A stretch of 64,000 nt of DNA from Halosegnis marinus (lineage in GTDB: Archaea > Halobacteriota > Halobacteria > Halobacteriales > Haloarculaceae), in the NCBI RefSeq assembly GCF_029338355.1, contig NZ_CP119802.1, positions 558,001 through 622,000 on the forward strand, in the 5' to 3' direction. Shown here piece after piece: positions 44,409-52,627 of the stretch. Numbering within the stretch: position 1 is the first letter of the stretch; every line of letters begins with the position of its first letter. A program made the position numbers and the translations under genes. The notes beneath the pieces are model-generated. The model did not search any database, was not told the DNA's origin, and saw only the letters and a list, made by a program, of their open reading frames with translations.

Positions 44409-45227
44409 GTGCCGACACAACTGCTCCCGACCGGTGCCGCCCTGCCGCCGCTCCCGTACCTGCTCGCGGTCGTCGTCGCCGTCGGGGCCGTCGGCCTCGG
44501 CCTCCGCCGGGTCCGGCCGACCGTCACGCCCCGCGTCGTCGCCGGGTTCGCCCCGTGGATGCTCGCGGGCGCGACGGGCTACGCCCTCTACCAGGCCGAG
44601 GCCGTCCCGGCGCTCCTCGCGCCGCTGTTCGGCAACCCCGTCGTCTACGCGACGACGTTCGCCGTCGCGGGCGCGGTGTGGCTCGCCGTCGCCGACCGAC
44701 CCGCCGACGCGTGGGCCGCCGGGAGCGTCCCCGGCGTGCTGGCGCTGTCCGGGGCCGCCGCGGCGCTCCTGCTCGTCGCCGCCGCGGGCGCGACGGCGCT
44801 CGCACGCGACAGCCTCGCCGTCGGGCCGTCGCTCGCCGGCCTCGCCGCCTCCCTCGTCGTCGCCGGGGGCGTGTGGTTCGCCGTCCGCTCGGCCGTCGGC
44901 GCGACGGGGCTCGTCGGCGTGCTCGCGCTGTTCGGGCACACCCTCGACGGTATCTCGACCGCGGTCGGCATCGAACTCGGCTTCGGCGAGCAGACGCCGC
45001 TGTCGGCCGTCCTCATCGAGTTCGGCGCCGGCCTCCCCCCCGCCGAGGTGCTCGGGGAGGCGTGGCTGTTCGTCCTCGTGAAGGTGGTCGTCGCGACGGT
45101 CGTGCTGTTCGCCTTCCGCGACTACGTCCGCGAGGAGCCGGCCGAGGGGTCGCTCCTCCTGGGGCTCGTCGCCGCCGTCGGCCTCGGGCCGGGCTTTCAC
45201 AACCTCGTGCTGTTCGCCATCGCGTAG
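44409..45227 (+). CDS. DUF63-family membrane protein
   Basis: A 272-residue archaeal membrane protein with seven to eight helices. Family-specific polar motifs lie in the last third: ALFGHTLDGISTAVGIELGF near 178, FGAGLPPAEVLGEAWLFVLVKV near 205 and GLGPGFHNLVL at the C-terminus. DUF63 proteins are widespread in euryarchaea; their role is unknown, though conserved His/Asp/Glu in membrane helices suggests an enzymatic or transport function. Start GTG 44409. Confidence 0.88.
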   Translation: MPTQLLPTGAALPPLPYLLAVVVAVGAVGLGLRRVRPTVTPRVVAGFAPWMLAGATGYALYQAEAVPALLAPLFGNPVVYATTFAVAGAVWLAVADRPADAWAAGSVPGVLALSGAAAALLLVAAAGATALARDSLAVGPSLAGLAASLVVAGGVWFAVRSAVGATGLVGVLALFGHTLDGISTAVGIELGFGEQTPLSAVLIEFGAGLPPAEVLGEAWLFVLVKVVVATVVLFAFRDYVREEPAEGSLLLGLVAAVGLGPGFHNLVLFAIA

Positions 45228-45299
45228 GGGACCGCCCGCGGGACCGGTCGTCCTCGCGCCCGCCACAAAACCGAAGTGTCGGTCGCCCCCGGTCGGCGT

Positions 45300-45548
45300 A
45301 TGGCCCCCGACCCCGACGGCCGCACCCTCCTCGTCGCCGGCGGCGTCCTCGCCGCCCTCCTGCTCGTCTACAGCGTCGTCATCGCCGGACAGTTGGCGCT
45401 CTGGTTCGCGCTCGTCCCGCCCGTCGCCTTCCTCTACCTGTTCTGGCGGCTCGTGCGCGCCCACGAGCGGCTCGCGGCCGCGATGGCCGGCGACGCGGAC
45501 TCGCCGGAGCGCGGGACGGGAGCGGGGACCGAGACCGAGCAGTCGTAA
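45300..45548 (+). CDS. Small two-helix membrane protein
   Basis: An 82-residue protein with two membrane helices (TLLVAGGVLAALLLVYSVVI and LALWFALVPPVAFLYLFW) and a hydrophilic C-terminal tail (RLVRAHERLAAAM..., then Glu/Thr/Gly-rich). ACAAAACCG about 30 bp above the ATG may be the promoter element. No known family. Confidence 0.7.
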   Translation: MAPDPDGRTLLVAGGVLAALLLVYSVVIAGQLALWFALVPPVAFLYLFWRLVRAHERLAAAMAGDADSPERGTGAGTETEQS

Positions 45549-45600
45549 CCGCCGGCGGGCGACCGGACGTTTTTCACGGTGCGCGTTCCACTCCGACGGT

Positions 45601-46461
45601 ATGCCCCGCGTGCTCTGTGTCGGTCACGTCAACTGGGACGTGAGCCTCCGGCTCGACCACCTCCCCGAGCCGGACGGCGAGTCGGCCGTCCGCGACACGA
45701 CACAGGGCGGCGGCGGGTCGGCGGCGAACGTCGCCGTCGGCCTCGCCGGCCTCGACTGCGCGGCCACGCTCGCCGGGAGCGTCGGCGACGACGAACACGG
45801 CCTGCTCGCGCGCCGGGACCTCGACCGCGCGGGCGTCGACCTCGCCGGCCTGCGCACCGTCGCGGGCGAGACGACGACGAAGTACCTGCTCGTGGACGAC
45901 GCGGGCGAGGTGTCCGTGCTCGGCGCGGCCGGGGTGAACGAGGCGCTCGGCCCCGACGACATCGACCCGGCGCTGGTCGCGGCGGCCGACCGCGTCCACC
46001 TGACGGCCCACCGGCCCGACACCCTTCGCCGGGTCGCGGAGGTCGCGACCGAGGCCGGCGTCCCGGTCTCCGTGGACCCCGGCCGGCGGCTCGCAGACCG
46101 CGACTTCTCGGACGTGCTGGCGCTCGCGGACACGCTGTTCGTCAACGCGGTGGAGGCGCGCGCGCTGGACGGGCCCGAGGTCCCTGTCGTCGTCACGAAG
46201 CGCGGCACCGAGGGCGCGACCGTCACGGCGCCCGACGACAGCTACGACCACGCGGGCTTCGACCTGCCGAGCGTCGACTCCACGGGCGCGGGCGACGCCT
46301 TCGCCGCGGGCTTTCTCGCCGCGCGCCTGCGGGGCGACGGCGCGGCCGACGCGCTCGCCGTCGCCAACGCCTGCGGCGCGCTCGCCGCCGAGACCGAGGG
46401 GCCGAAGACGGCCCTCTCGTGGGAGGCGGTCGAGGCCGTGCTCGCGGGCGAACGCGCCTGA
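45601..46461 (+). CDS. PfkB-family sugar/nucleoside kinase
   Basis: A 286-residue ribokinase-fold kinase. The N-terminal GHVNWDVSLRL and GGGGSAANVAVGLAGLD near 38 form the substrate-binding signature. The C-terminal signature SVDSTGAGDAFAAGFLAA near 222-240 contains the catalytic aspartate and anion hole. The substrate could be a sugar, a nucleoside or ribose 1-phosphate. With ribose-1,5-bisphosphate isomerase and deoC 2-3 kb away, a ribose-1-phosphate kinase role is an attractive inference but not proven. GTTTTTCACG about 27 bp above the ATG. Confidence 0.88.
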   Translation: MPRVLCVGHVNWDVSLRLDHLPEPDGESAVRDTTQGGGGSAANVAVGLAGLDCAATLAGSVGDDEHGLLARRDLDRAGVDLAGLRTVAGETTTKYLLVDDAGEVSVLGAAGVNEALGPDDIDPALVAAADRVHLTAHRPDTLRRVAEVATEAGVPVSVDPGRRLADRDFSDVLALADTLFVNAVEARALDGPEVPVVVTKRGTEGATVTAPDDSYDHAGFDLPSVDSTGAGDAFAAGFLAARLRGDGAADALAVANACGALAAETEGPKTALSWEAVEAVLAGERA

Positions 46462-46490
46462 TTTTTATCCGGGGCGTCCCCAGCCGCGGT

Positions 46491-47000
46491 ATGGACCCGT
46501 TCGCCCTCCCGCTACACGTCGCGGACTTCTCGACCACGGGTCGGGTCGCCGTCGGGGCCGTGGCGGGGCTCGTCGCCACGGTCGCCATGAACGTCCCGAT
46601 GCACCGGCTCCCCGAGGGCTCGACCCCGCCGTTCGTCGCGGCGGGCGCGCTCACGGGCGAGGGGCCCGCGGACGTGGACCCCGTCCTCGCCAGCGGGACG
46701 CACTACGCCGCGGGCGTCCTCGGCGGGGGGTTCTACACCGTCGTCTCGCTCGTCGCCGAGGGGCTGTACGCGCCCGACCTGTACATCGTCCGCGCCGGCC
46801 AGCCGCTCGTCGCGCACGTCCTCGCCGTCCTCGCCACGTTCGCCTTCCTCGTCGCGTTCTTCGCGTACCTCGTGCTCCCGCGGTTCGGCGGCCCGGTGTA
46901 CGAGCGCGCGCGGCTCGTCCGGCGCGACTGGACCGTCTCGGCGGCCGTCTACGCGCTCGCGCTCGCCGTCGTCGTGCCGCTGCTGCTCGCGTACGTCTGA
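46491..47000 (+). CDS. Four-helix membrane protein
   Basis: A 169-residue protein with four membrane segments (TGRVAVGAVAGLVATVAMNV, YAAGVLGGGFYTVVSLVAEG, LVAHVLAVLATFAFLVAFFAYLV and VSAAVYALALAVVVPLLLAYV). A conserved-looking loop PMHRLPEGSTPPFVAAG follows the first helix. GATTTTTATCC, a strong TATA element, lies 22-30 bp above the ATG. No function is recognised. Confidence 0.75.
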   Translation: MDPFALPLHVADFSTTGRVAVGAVAGLVATVAMNVPMHRLPEGSTPPFVAAGALTGEGPADVDPVLASGTHYAAGVLGGGFYTVVSLVAEGLYAPDLYIVRAGQPLVAHVLAVLATFAFLVAFFAYLVLPRFGGPVYERARLVRRDWTVSAAVYALALAVVVPLLLAYV

Positions 47001-47102
47001 GGAGTCGCCGCCGGACACATTCCCCGGCTGGGGGCGAGGAGCGAGGGCGGCGGACGGCCGTCGCTGCGAGAACTATTACTACCTGGCCGCTCAGCGGTCG
47101 GT

Positions 47103-48032
47103 ATGAGTCGGTGGTCGCGGCGACGACTCCTCACGGCCGCCGGCATCGGCACGGCCGGCGCGCTCGCCGGGTGCGTCTCGCTGCTCGAGACGAGGGGCCG
47201 GTCGCTGTCGATGGAACCCGTGGACTCGGCGGCCATCGCCCGGCGGGCGACGATGGAGTTGGACCGGCGGGAGAAACGGATATTCCTCGACGCGCTGGAG
47301 AACGGAACGACGACGGTCACCTACGACAACCCGCCGTTCCCGCCGCTCAGAACGCTGCGACCGGTCGAACACGAGGGGCGCTACTACGGCATCGCGTACA
47401 CGATCACCGAGACCCGGGACGCGCTGGGCGTCACCGTGCGGATAGACTACGACCCGCGGCGAACCGACGGCCCGACGGTCGCGTACGACGACCTGCCGGC
47501 GCGCGACCGGGCGCTGCTCGATTCGCTCGTCCTGCCCAGGCCGAAGCGCCGCATCGACGGCTGGGACATGGGAACCGTGGACGTCTACCGGATCGACGAG
47601 GTCGAGGGCTCGGTGCTGACGCCCGAGTCGCGGTACGACTACGTCACCCACGACGGGGAGACGTACCGCATCCGGGTCGAGACCTACCCGGCGACGATAG
47701 CCGACTACCGCTACACGGTCCACGAGGTGGCCGGGGACCGAACCGCGTTCGTCCGGCGGACCCGCGACCGCTACCAGTTCCGTCTCGACGGCCTGTCCCC
47801 CGCCGAGCGGCCTATCGTCGAGGCGGCGATCCGCGGAGGATACGTGCGCGGCCGGGACCCCGACGAGCGGGCGGCGTACCGGTCGCTGTCCGAGCGGTTT
47901 CGCGAGCACGACGCGGTCGTGGGGAGTTCGACCGACCCGGGAATCGCCTACGGCGAGTACCTCGTTCGCTACGGCGAGCGGGTCTACTGGGCGGAGATGG
48001 AGTTCTACGACACGGCGACGCCGACGGCGTGA
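47103..48032 (+). CDS. Tat-exported lipoprotein of unknown function
   Basis: A 309-residue exported protein. The signal SRWSRRRLLTAAGIGTAGALAGC has the twin arginines and a lipobox cysteine near residue 24. The mature part is rich in Arg, Asp and Tyr, with beta-type alternation, and lacks recognisable catalytic motifs. It may fold as two repeats: YYGIAYTITETRDALGVTVRIDY near 98 and TYRIRVETYPATIADYRYTVHE near 195 look alike. Anchoring on the outer face of the membrane is the confident part; the function is unknown. Confidence 0.78.
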   Translation: MSRWSRRRLLTAAGIGTAGALAGCVSLLETRGRSLSMEPVDSAAIARRATMELDRREKRIFLDALENGTTTVTYDNPPFPPLRTLRPVEHEGRYYGIAYTITETRDALGVTVRIDYDPRRTDGPTVAYDDLPARDRALLDSLVLPRPKRRIDGWDMGTVDVYRIDEVEGSVLTPESRYDYVTHDGETYRIRVETYPATIADYRYTVHEVAGDRTAFVRRTRDRYQFRLDGLSPAERPIVEAAIRGGYVRGRDPDERAAYRSLSERFREHDAVVGSSTDPGIAYGEYLVRYGERVYWAEMEFYDTATPTA

Positions 48033-48044
48033 CCGCGACGACGA

Positions 48045-48335
48045 CTACTCTATCTTGAACGCGGGTTCGGTGAGGCTCTCGCTCTTGCACTCCGGACACC
48101 GCGACGGCCTGTTGGCGGGGTCGTCGAAGTCGGAGAAGCCGCAGTCGCGACACCGCGGGGGCGCGGCGAGCAGGCGCTCGTCGGTCCCGTCGAGCGACTT
48201 GGCGATGTGTTTCACGTGCGCCAGCGCGTCCGCCGTCGTGGTCTCGAACTCGTTGGCGAGCGTGCCAGCCTCCGTCGTCTCCGCGCGGAGGTGGTCGGCG
48301 ATGCGCTGTCGGGTGGTCCGGTCCGCACCCTGCAT
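48045..48335 (-). CDS. Predicted transcriptional regulator: HTH fused to Zn ribbon (COG3357 type)
   Basis: A 96-residue protein. Residues 1-55 form a helix-turn-helix unit (RTTRQRIADHLRAETTEAGTL...). The C-terminal zinc ribbon has CRDCGF near 63-66 and CPEC near 82-85. This layout matches archaeal predicted regulators of the COG3357 type. It stands between a lipoprotein and a CPBP protease gene, and the target is unknown. Confidence 0.88.
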   Translation of the reverse strand: MQGADRTTRQRIADHLRAETTEAGTLANEFETTTADALAHVKHIAKSLDGTDERLLAAPPRCRDCGFSDFDDPANRPSRCPECKSESLTEPAFKIE

Positions 48336-48376
48336 ACGAGCGGCTACTCCGCCGGCCGGAATACGTCTTCCGGCGG

Positions 48377-49072
48377 TCAGAGGGGAAGGGGGAGCCACGA
48401 CAGCGCGCGCACCACCGTCTCCGTCGGAATCAGGGGGTCGTGGAGCACCAGCCAGTCGAGCAGCAACAGGCCGAAGCCGTGCGCGACGACCGACGGGAGG
48501 ATGGAGTCGGACTCGTAGTCCACGAGGCCGAACAGCACGTCCGTCGGCCCCGAGAGGAGCAGTTCGATGGGGGGCTTCCCGAGGTGGTGAAAGGCGTAGA
48601 TGACCGGGCTGATGAACGCGGCCTTGCGGCCCACCTCGCGGACGCCGACACAGAGCAGGCCGCGGTAGTACGTCTCCGCGGCCAGCACGACCGCGAACTG
48701 CTTGACGGAGTGGACCCAGAAGTTGTCCAGCGTGCCGCCCCACATCGGGTAGTAGGCCCGGACGGAGGGGAGCGACGACCCCACGAGGTAGAAGGGGGTG
48801 ACGAACGCCGCGAGGAGCAGGGTGTTGCGGAGCGCGCGGCGGTCCACGCGCCAGCCGAGGTGGCGGCCGTGGACGACCGCCAGCGCCGCCGGTATCGTCA
48901 GGTAGAGCGTGAGGTCCTTGAAGACGCGCTCGTTCAGGCCGGCGGGGTACCACCACGACCACACGGCCGCGAGCGCGAGGCCGACGAGCAGCGCGCGCTG
49001 GACCCACGAGAGCCGCGAGAGCGGGCCTCCCCTACCGGCGAGCCGCGCGCGGAGCCGCGCCCTGCGGGACAC
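48377..49072 (-). CDS. CPBP-family intramembrane metalloprotease
   Basis: A 231-residue polytopic membrane protein of the CAAX-protease/bacteriocin-processing family. Motif 1 is AETYYRGLLCVGV near 130, where the usual EExxxR pair reads AE-TYYR; motif 2 is YAFHHLGKPP near 158; and motif 3 is VAHGFGLLLLD near 196. Loss of one of the paired glutamates is seen in some members and might affect activity. The possible role in membrane protein or prenyl-protein processing is a family inference. GTG start at 49072. Confidence 0.85.
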   Translation of the reverse strand: MSRRARLRARLAGRGGPLSRLSWVQRALLVGLALAAVWSWWYPAGLNERVFKDLTLYLTIPAALAVVHGRHLGWRVDRRALRNTLLLAAFVTPFYLVGSSLPSVRAYYPMWGGTLDNFWVHSVKQFAVVLAAETYYRGLLCVGVREVGRKAAFISPVIYAFHHLGKPPIELLLSGPTDVLFGLVDYESDSILPSVVAHGFGLLLLDWLVLHDPLIPTETVVRALSWLPLPL

Positions 49073-49077
49073 GCCCG

Positions 49078-49359
49078 CTACTCGGTCGGGACGGGGCCCG
49101 TGCCGACGACGGCCCGGACCGTCGACTCGAACTCCTGTCGCGTCGGGAAGTACGTCTCGTCGCTCTCGGCGAGCACGTCGCTCAGGTCGCGGGGGCCGTC
49201 GGGGGTGCGGATCGCGGTGTCGCCCTCCCGGCGGACGATTTCGCTCCGCTCGATGCCGAAGTGGAGCCGCGAGGTCACCTGCGCGAGCGGCACGCCCTCG
49301 ACCGCCGGCCCGTCGCCGAGTTCGACGACCGGGCCCTCGTCTTCCTCGTCGTCTGCCAT
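49078..49359 (-). CDS. DUF5789-like haloarchaeal protein
   Basis: A 93-residue acidic protein: MADDEEDEGPVVELGDG at the start, VPLAQVTSRLHFGIERSEIV in the middle and TYFPTRQEFESTVRAVVGTGPVPTE at the end. The family is widespread in haloarchaea and of unknown function. It lies 5 bp from the CPBP protease start and on the same strand, so the two are probably co-transcribed. Confidence 0.83.
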   Translation of the reverse strand: MADDEEDEGPVVELGDGPAVEGVPLAQVTSRLHFGIERSEIVRREGDTAIRTPDGPRDLSDVLAESDETYFPTRQEFESTVRAVVGTGPVPTE

Positions 49360-49449
49360 ACCTCGGCGTTCCCGTCGCCCGTGGTTAACGGTTGCGGACC
49401 GTCGGGCCCCGAGCGCCGGGGTTTTCACCGCTCCCGGCGTAGTCCGGCT

Positions 49450-49896
49450 ATGCTCCCAATCGACCCGAGCGAACTGACCGGCGAGGACATCGGCGAGAAG
49501 CGCGCGACCCTCCACATGGACCACGAGGCGGCGATAGAACACGTCCGCGAGGCGTTCACGGACGCCGGGTTCGGCGTCGCGACGGAGTTCTCCCCCTCGG
49601 AGATGCTCAACGAGAAGGTGGACGCCGGCCGCGACCCCTACTACGTGCTCGGCGCGTGCAACCCGAACATGGCCGACCGGGCGCTCGACGCCTCGGACAG
49701 GCGTATCGGCGGGCTGTTCCCGTGTAACGTCGTCATCTGGCAGGAGGAGCCGGGCGTCCAGACGGTGTACCACGTCTCCATCATGCGCATCGCGCGGCTC
49801 GCGGGGATGGCTCCGGACGACGAGGCGATGGCCGACATCGTCGCCGACACCGGCGAACTGGTCGAGGCGGCGTGGGCGAACCTCGACGCCGTCTAG
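49450..49896 (+). CDS. DUF302-domain protein
   Basis: A 148-residue protein with one DUF302 domain: DHEAAIEHVREAFTDAGFGVATEF near 25, YYVLGACNPNMADRALDASDRRIGGLFPCNVVIWQE near 60-100 and YHVSIMRIARLAG near 108. DUF302 proteins form beta-rich dimers, and several are found in redox or sulfur contexts; a conserved cysteine pair is visible here (GACNP, FPCNV). The function is not established. Confidence 0.88.
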   Translation: MLPIDPSELTGEDIGEKRATLHMDHEAAIEHVREAFTDAGFGVATEFSPSEMLNEKVDAGRDPYYVLGACNPNMADRALDASDRRIGGLFPCNVVIWQEEPGVQTVYHVSIMRIARLAGMAPDDEAMADIVADTGELVEAAWANLDAV

Positions 49897-50117
49897 TCCT
49901 CCTGTTCGCGGAGGTGCTCGACCTCCGCTTCGAGCCGACCGATCTTCCGCTCGATGCGGTCGAGCCGCTCGTCGACGCTGCCGCCGGAGCGGATGCGCAG
50001 GACGAAGTAGCCGACACCGCCGAGGAACCCGGCGATGACGACCAGATTCAACAGCAATACGACGCCGATGACCAGTATCTCGGGACCGCCGGGGATGCCG
50101 AACTGGAGCGGGAACAT
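49893..50117 (-). CDS. Single-helix membrane protein with cytoplasmic coiled coil
   Basis: A 74-residue protein: a TatA-like opening (MFPLQFGIPGGPEILVIGVV), one membrane helix up to about residue 42, and a charged coiled coil (SVDERLDRIERKIGRLEAEVEHL) to the end. It lacks the TatA hinge FG motif and amphipathic helix, so it is not a convincing twin-arginine translocase component. It lies 23 bp below nreA on the same strand. Confidence 0.72.
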   Translation of the reverse strand: MFPLQFGIPGGPEILVIGVVLLLNLVVIAGFLGGVGYFVLRIRSGGSVDERLDRIERKIGRLEAEVEHLREQED

Positions 50118-50140
50118 GCTCAACGGACGAACGCCCGGCG

Positions 50141-51418
50141 CTATAGGCCTTCTTTCCGCGCGAACGCCGCGAGGCTCGACTGGACCCCGGCGACGAGTTC
50201 GGAGTTGCGCCGGAGCGCCTCCAAGTCGACGGGCCACCGCGGGAGCAGCTCCTTCACGGCGTCGTGGAGCGTCTCCGCCTCGCCCGGCTCCCCCTCGGTG
50301 AAGGCGTTGCGCACCGTCTCGCGCACCTGCCAGACGCCCGCCGGCCCCCAGTAGTCGGGGGTGACGTGGCGCACGACGAGCACCTTCGCCTGCCGGCCCC
50401 GGTCGGCGAGGTGTTCGAGCGCGCCGAGCTTCGCGGCGTAGTACGCGCCCGCCGTCTCCGAGGCGTAGTCCGTGCGGCCGTCGAACCCCTCGTAGTCGCT
50501 CGTGACGCTGTAGCCGCGCCCCTCCGGGTTCCAGACGGAGCCGGGCGCCTTCAGCTCCACCAGCTCGTACTCGAAGTCGCCGGGCGCGAGGATCACCCAG
50601 AAGCGGTTGCCGAGGTACTCGTTGTACCACACCTCCGTGGCGTCGACGCTCGGGGCGTTGTACACCTGCCCGCGCAGGAACTCGCATATCGTGTCGTCCA
50701 CCGCCGTGATGGACCACCGCGTCGGCACGAGCTTCCGGTTCTCCGCGACCCCGAGCGCGCCCGCCGACAGCACGTTTTCGATCTGATACACGTCCAGCCC
50801 GCGGTTGTAGAGGTACGTCATCGCCCCCTGTGCGCCCCAGTCGTCGTCCGAGAGCGTGTACTCGACCGGCTTGGGGACGTGGGGGTTCTCCGCGAGGTCC
50901 GCGTACTCGGCCGTCGCGCGCGGCCCGGTCGGCGTCGAGATGTCCGCGAAGGAGACGTCCATGTCCACCTCGGGGCGGCCGTCGAGGCCCACCTCCACGT
51001 CCACGGGGCGGTCGGCGATAGCCACCTCGCGCTGGACGCCGGTGAAGCCGTCCCACGAGTCCGCGACGTGGACGTTCGTCCGCTGCGAGGAGTTCAGCAG
51101 GCTCGTGCGCGACCGGAACACGTCGTCGATGCTGTAGCCGCGCTCGTACCAGTGCGGGCCGGTCTCGAAGTCCGCCGCGCGCTCCGGTTCGGCGACGGGG
51201 GCGAGCACGCCCGCCGACACGTCCGGGTACGACGACCGCCCGACGAAGATGCCGGGCGCCGTGGACCCGAACAGCGAGTCGCCCTGCAGGGTCTCGTCCA
51301 TCGACCGCTCGGCGTCCTCGAGGTACTCCGTGATGGCGTAGGACTTCTCCTGGGCCAACTGCCGGCGCCGGGCCGCCTCGTCGTCGCCGAGCCCCTCGAT
51401 GTAGTCGCCGAGTTCCAT
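50141..51418 (-). CDS. nreA: Archaeal DNA repair protein NreA
   Basis: A 425-residue member of the archaeal Nre family, implicated by genetics in haloarchaea in repair of DNA crosslink damage. The body contains family blocks such as PGIFVGRSSYPDVSAGVLAP near 55 and PTRWSITAVDDTICEFLRGQV near 240. The C-terminal end reads VQSSLAAFARKEGL, a PCNA-interacting-peptide-like motif (Q-x-x-L-x-x-F), consistent with the reported PCNA link for NreA. No N-terminal zinc finger as in NreB is visible. The enzymatic activity is unknown. Confidence 0.9.
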   Translation of the reverse strand: MELGDYIEGLGDDEAARRRQLAQEKSYAITEYLEDAERSMDETLQGDSLFGSTAPGIFVGRSSYPDVSAGVLAPVAEPERAADFETGPHWYERGYSIDDVFRSRTSLLNSSQRTNVHVADSWDGFTGVQREVAIADRPVDVEVGLDGRPEVDMDVSFADISTPTGPRATAEYADLAENPHVPKPVEYTLSDDDWGAQGAMTYLYNRGLDVYQIENVLSAGALGVAENRKLVPTRWSITAVDDTICEFLRGQVYNAPSVDATEVWYNEYLGNRFWVILAPGDFEYELVELKAPGSVWNPEGRGYSVTSDYEGFDGRTDYASETAGAYYAAKLGALEHLADRGRQAKVLVVRHVTPDYWGPAGVWQVRETVRNAFTEGEPGEAETLHDAVKELLPRWPVDLEALRRNSELVAGVQSSLAAFARKEGL

Positions 51419-51595
51419 TCGTCCGCCCTTGGCCGGTGACGGCCTTGAACCGTTCGCCGCTCGCGTCGCGCCCGTCGGCGAGGCGACCGCCGCGAGGGCC
51501 GCGAGTTCGGCGAAAGCGACGGCGGAACGGAACGACCGGACCGCGGACAGGTGCCGAAGGGAAACCCCTATGCACGCCGCACGGAAGCCGGACGT

Positions 51596-52615
51596 ATGAC
51601 GAGCGTCAAGGAGTTCCGGGTCGCCGAGGAGGCGACGCCGGCCCGGCTCGGGCGCGGCGCGTTCGTGTTCACGGACGACTACTCGGTGTTCGACTGGGGG
51701 AAGATGCCCGACGCCATCCCGAACAAGGGTGCGGCGCTGTGTGCGATGGGGGCGGCGAACTTCGAGCGGCTGGAGGCCGAGGGAATCGACACGCACTACC
51801 GCGGCGTCGTGGCCAACGGCGAGACGCGCCCGCTCGCCGAGGCCGCCGTGCCGCCCCGCGAGATGGCCATCGACCTCACGCGCGTCCCGGACCTCCCCCA
51901 CGAGGGGCGCGACTACGACTACGACGCCTTCCACGCCGACGCCGGGGAGAACTACCTGATACCGCTGGAAATCGTCTTCCGGAACACGGTCCCCGTGGGG
52001 TCGTCGCTCCGCTCGCGGGCGTCGCCGGCCGACTTCGACATCGACGCCGACGAGTGGCCCGACGAGCCGGTGGACCTCCCCGAGCCGGTCGTGGAGTTCT
52101 CCACGAAGTTCGAGGAGTCCGACCGCTATCTCACCCGAGCGGAGGCCGACCGGGTCGCCGGGGCGGCCGATATCGACGAACTCGAATCGGTCGCGCGCGC
52201 GGTCAACGACCTCGTGACCGGCACCGCCGCGGAGGCGGGGCTGGTCCACGAGGACGGGAAGATAGAGTGCTGTTACTTCGACGGCGACGTACTCGTCGCG
52301 GACGTGGTCGGCACCTTCGACGAGAACCGCTTCTCGTACGACGGCCAACAGCTCTCGAAGGAGGTCGTCCGCCAGTACCACAAGCGCGAACAGCCCGAGT
52401 GGGTCGCGGCCGTGAGCGAGGCGAAGGAACGCGCGAAACGGGAGGACGTGGCCGACTGGCGCACGCTCTGCGAGCGCGACCCCGAGCCGCTCCCCGAGTA
52501 CGTCGTCGACGCGACCCGCGACATGTACACCGCGGGCGCGAACGCATACCTCGACCGCGACCTGTTCGACGCGCCCGAGTTGCCCGAGGCGGTCGCGGCC
52601 GTCCGGGAGCTCTGA
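51596..52615 (+). CDS. purC: Phosphoribosylaminoimidazole-succinocarboxamide synthase
   Basis: Condenses CAIR with aspartate using ATP in de novo purine synthesis. The 339-residue SAICAR synthetase shows the N-terminal ATP-binding strand [48 protein letters not shown] near 127, [15 protein letters not shown] near 168 and [26 protein letters not shown] near 220. Its length is near the long archaeal/yeast-like form rather than the about 240-residue bacterial form. ATG at 51596. It is divergent from nreA and close to other purine genes. Confidence 0.93.
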   Translation: MTSVKEFRVAEEATPARLGRGAFVFTDDYSVFDWGKMPDAIPNKGAALCAMGAANFERLEAEGIDTHYRGVVANGETRPLAEAAVPPREMAIDLTRVPDLPHEGRDYDYDAFHADAGENYLIPLEIVFRNTVPVGSSLRSRASPADFDIDADEWPDEPVDLPEPVVEFSTKFEESDRYLTRAEADRVAGAADIDELESVARAVNDLVTGTAAEAGLVHEDGKIECCYFDGDVLVADVVGTFDENRFSYDGQQLSKEVVRQYHKREQPEWVAAVSEAKERAKREDVADWRTLCERDPEPLPEYVVDATRDMYTAGANAYLDRDLFDAPELPEAVAAVREL

Positions 52616-52627
52616 GCCGCGGCGGGG

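Noticed and set aside
49893-50117. TatA-type translocase subunit
   Set aside because: The N-terminus resembles TatA, but the FG hinge and amphipathic helix are missing and a coiled coil follows the membrane helix.
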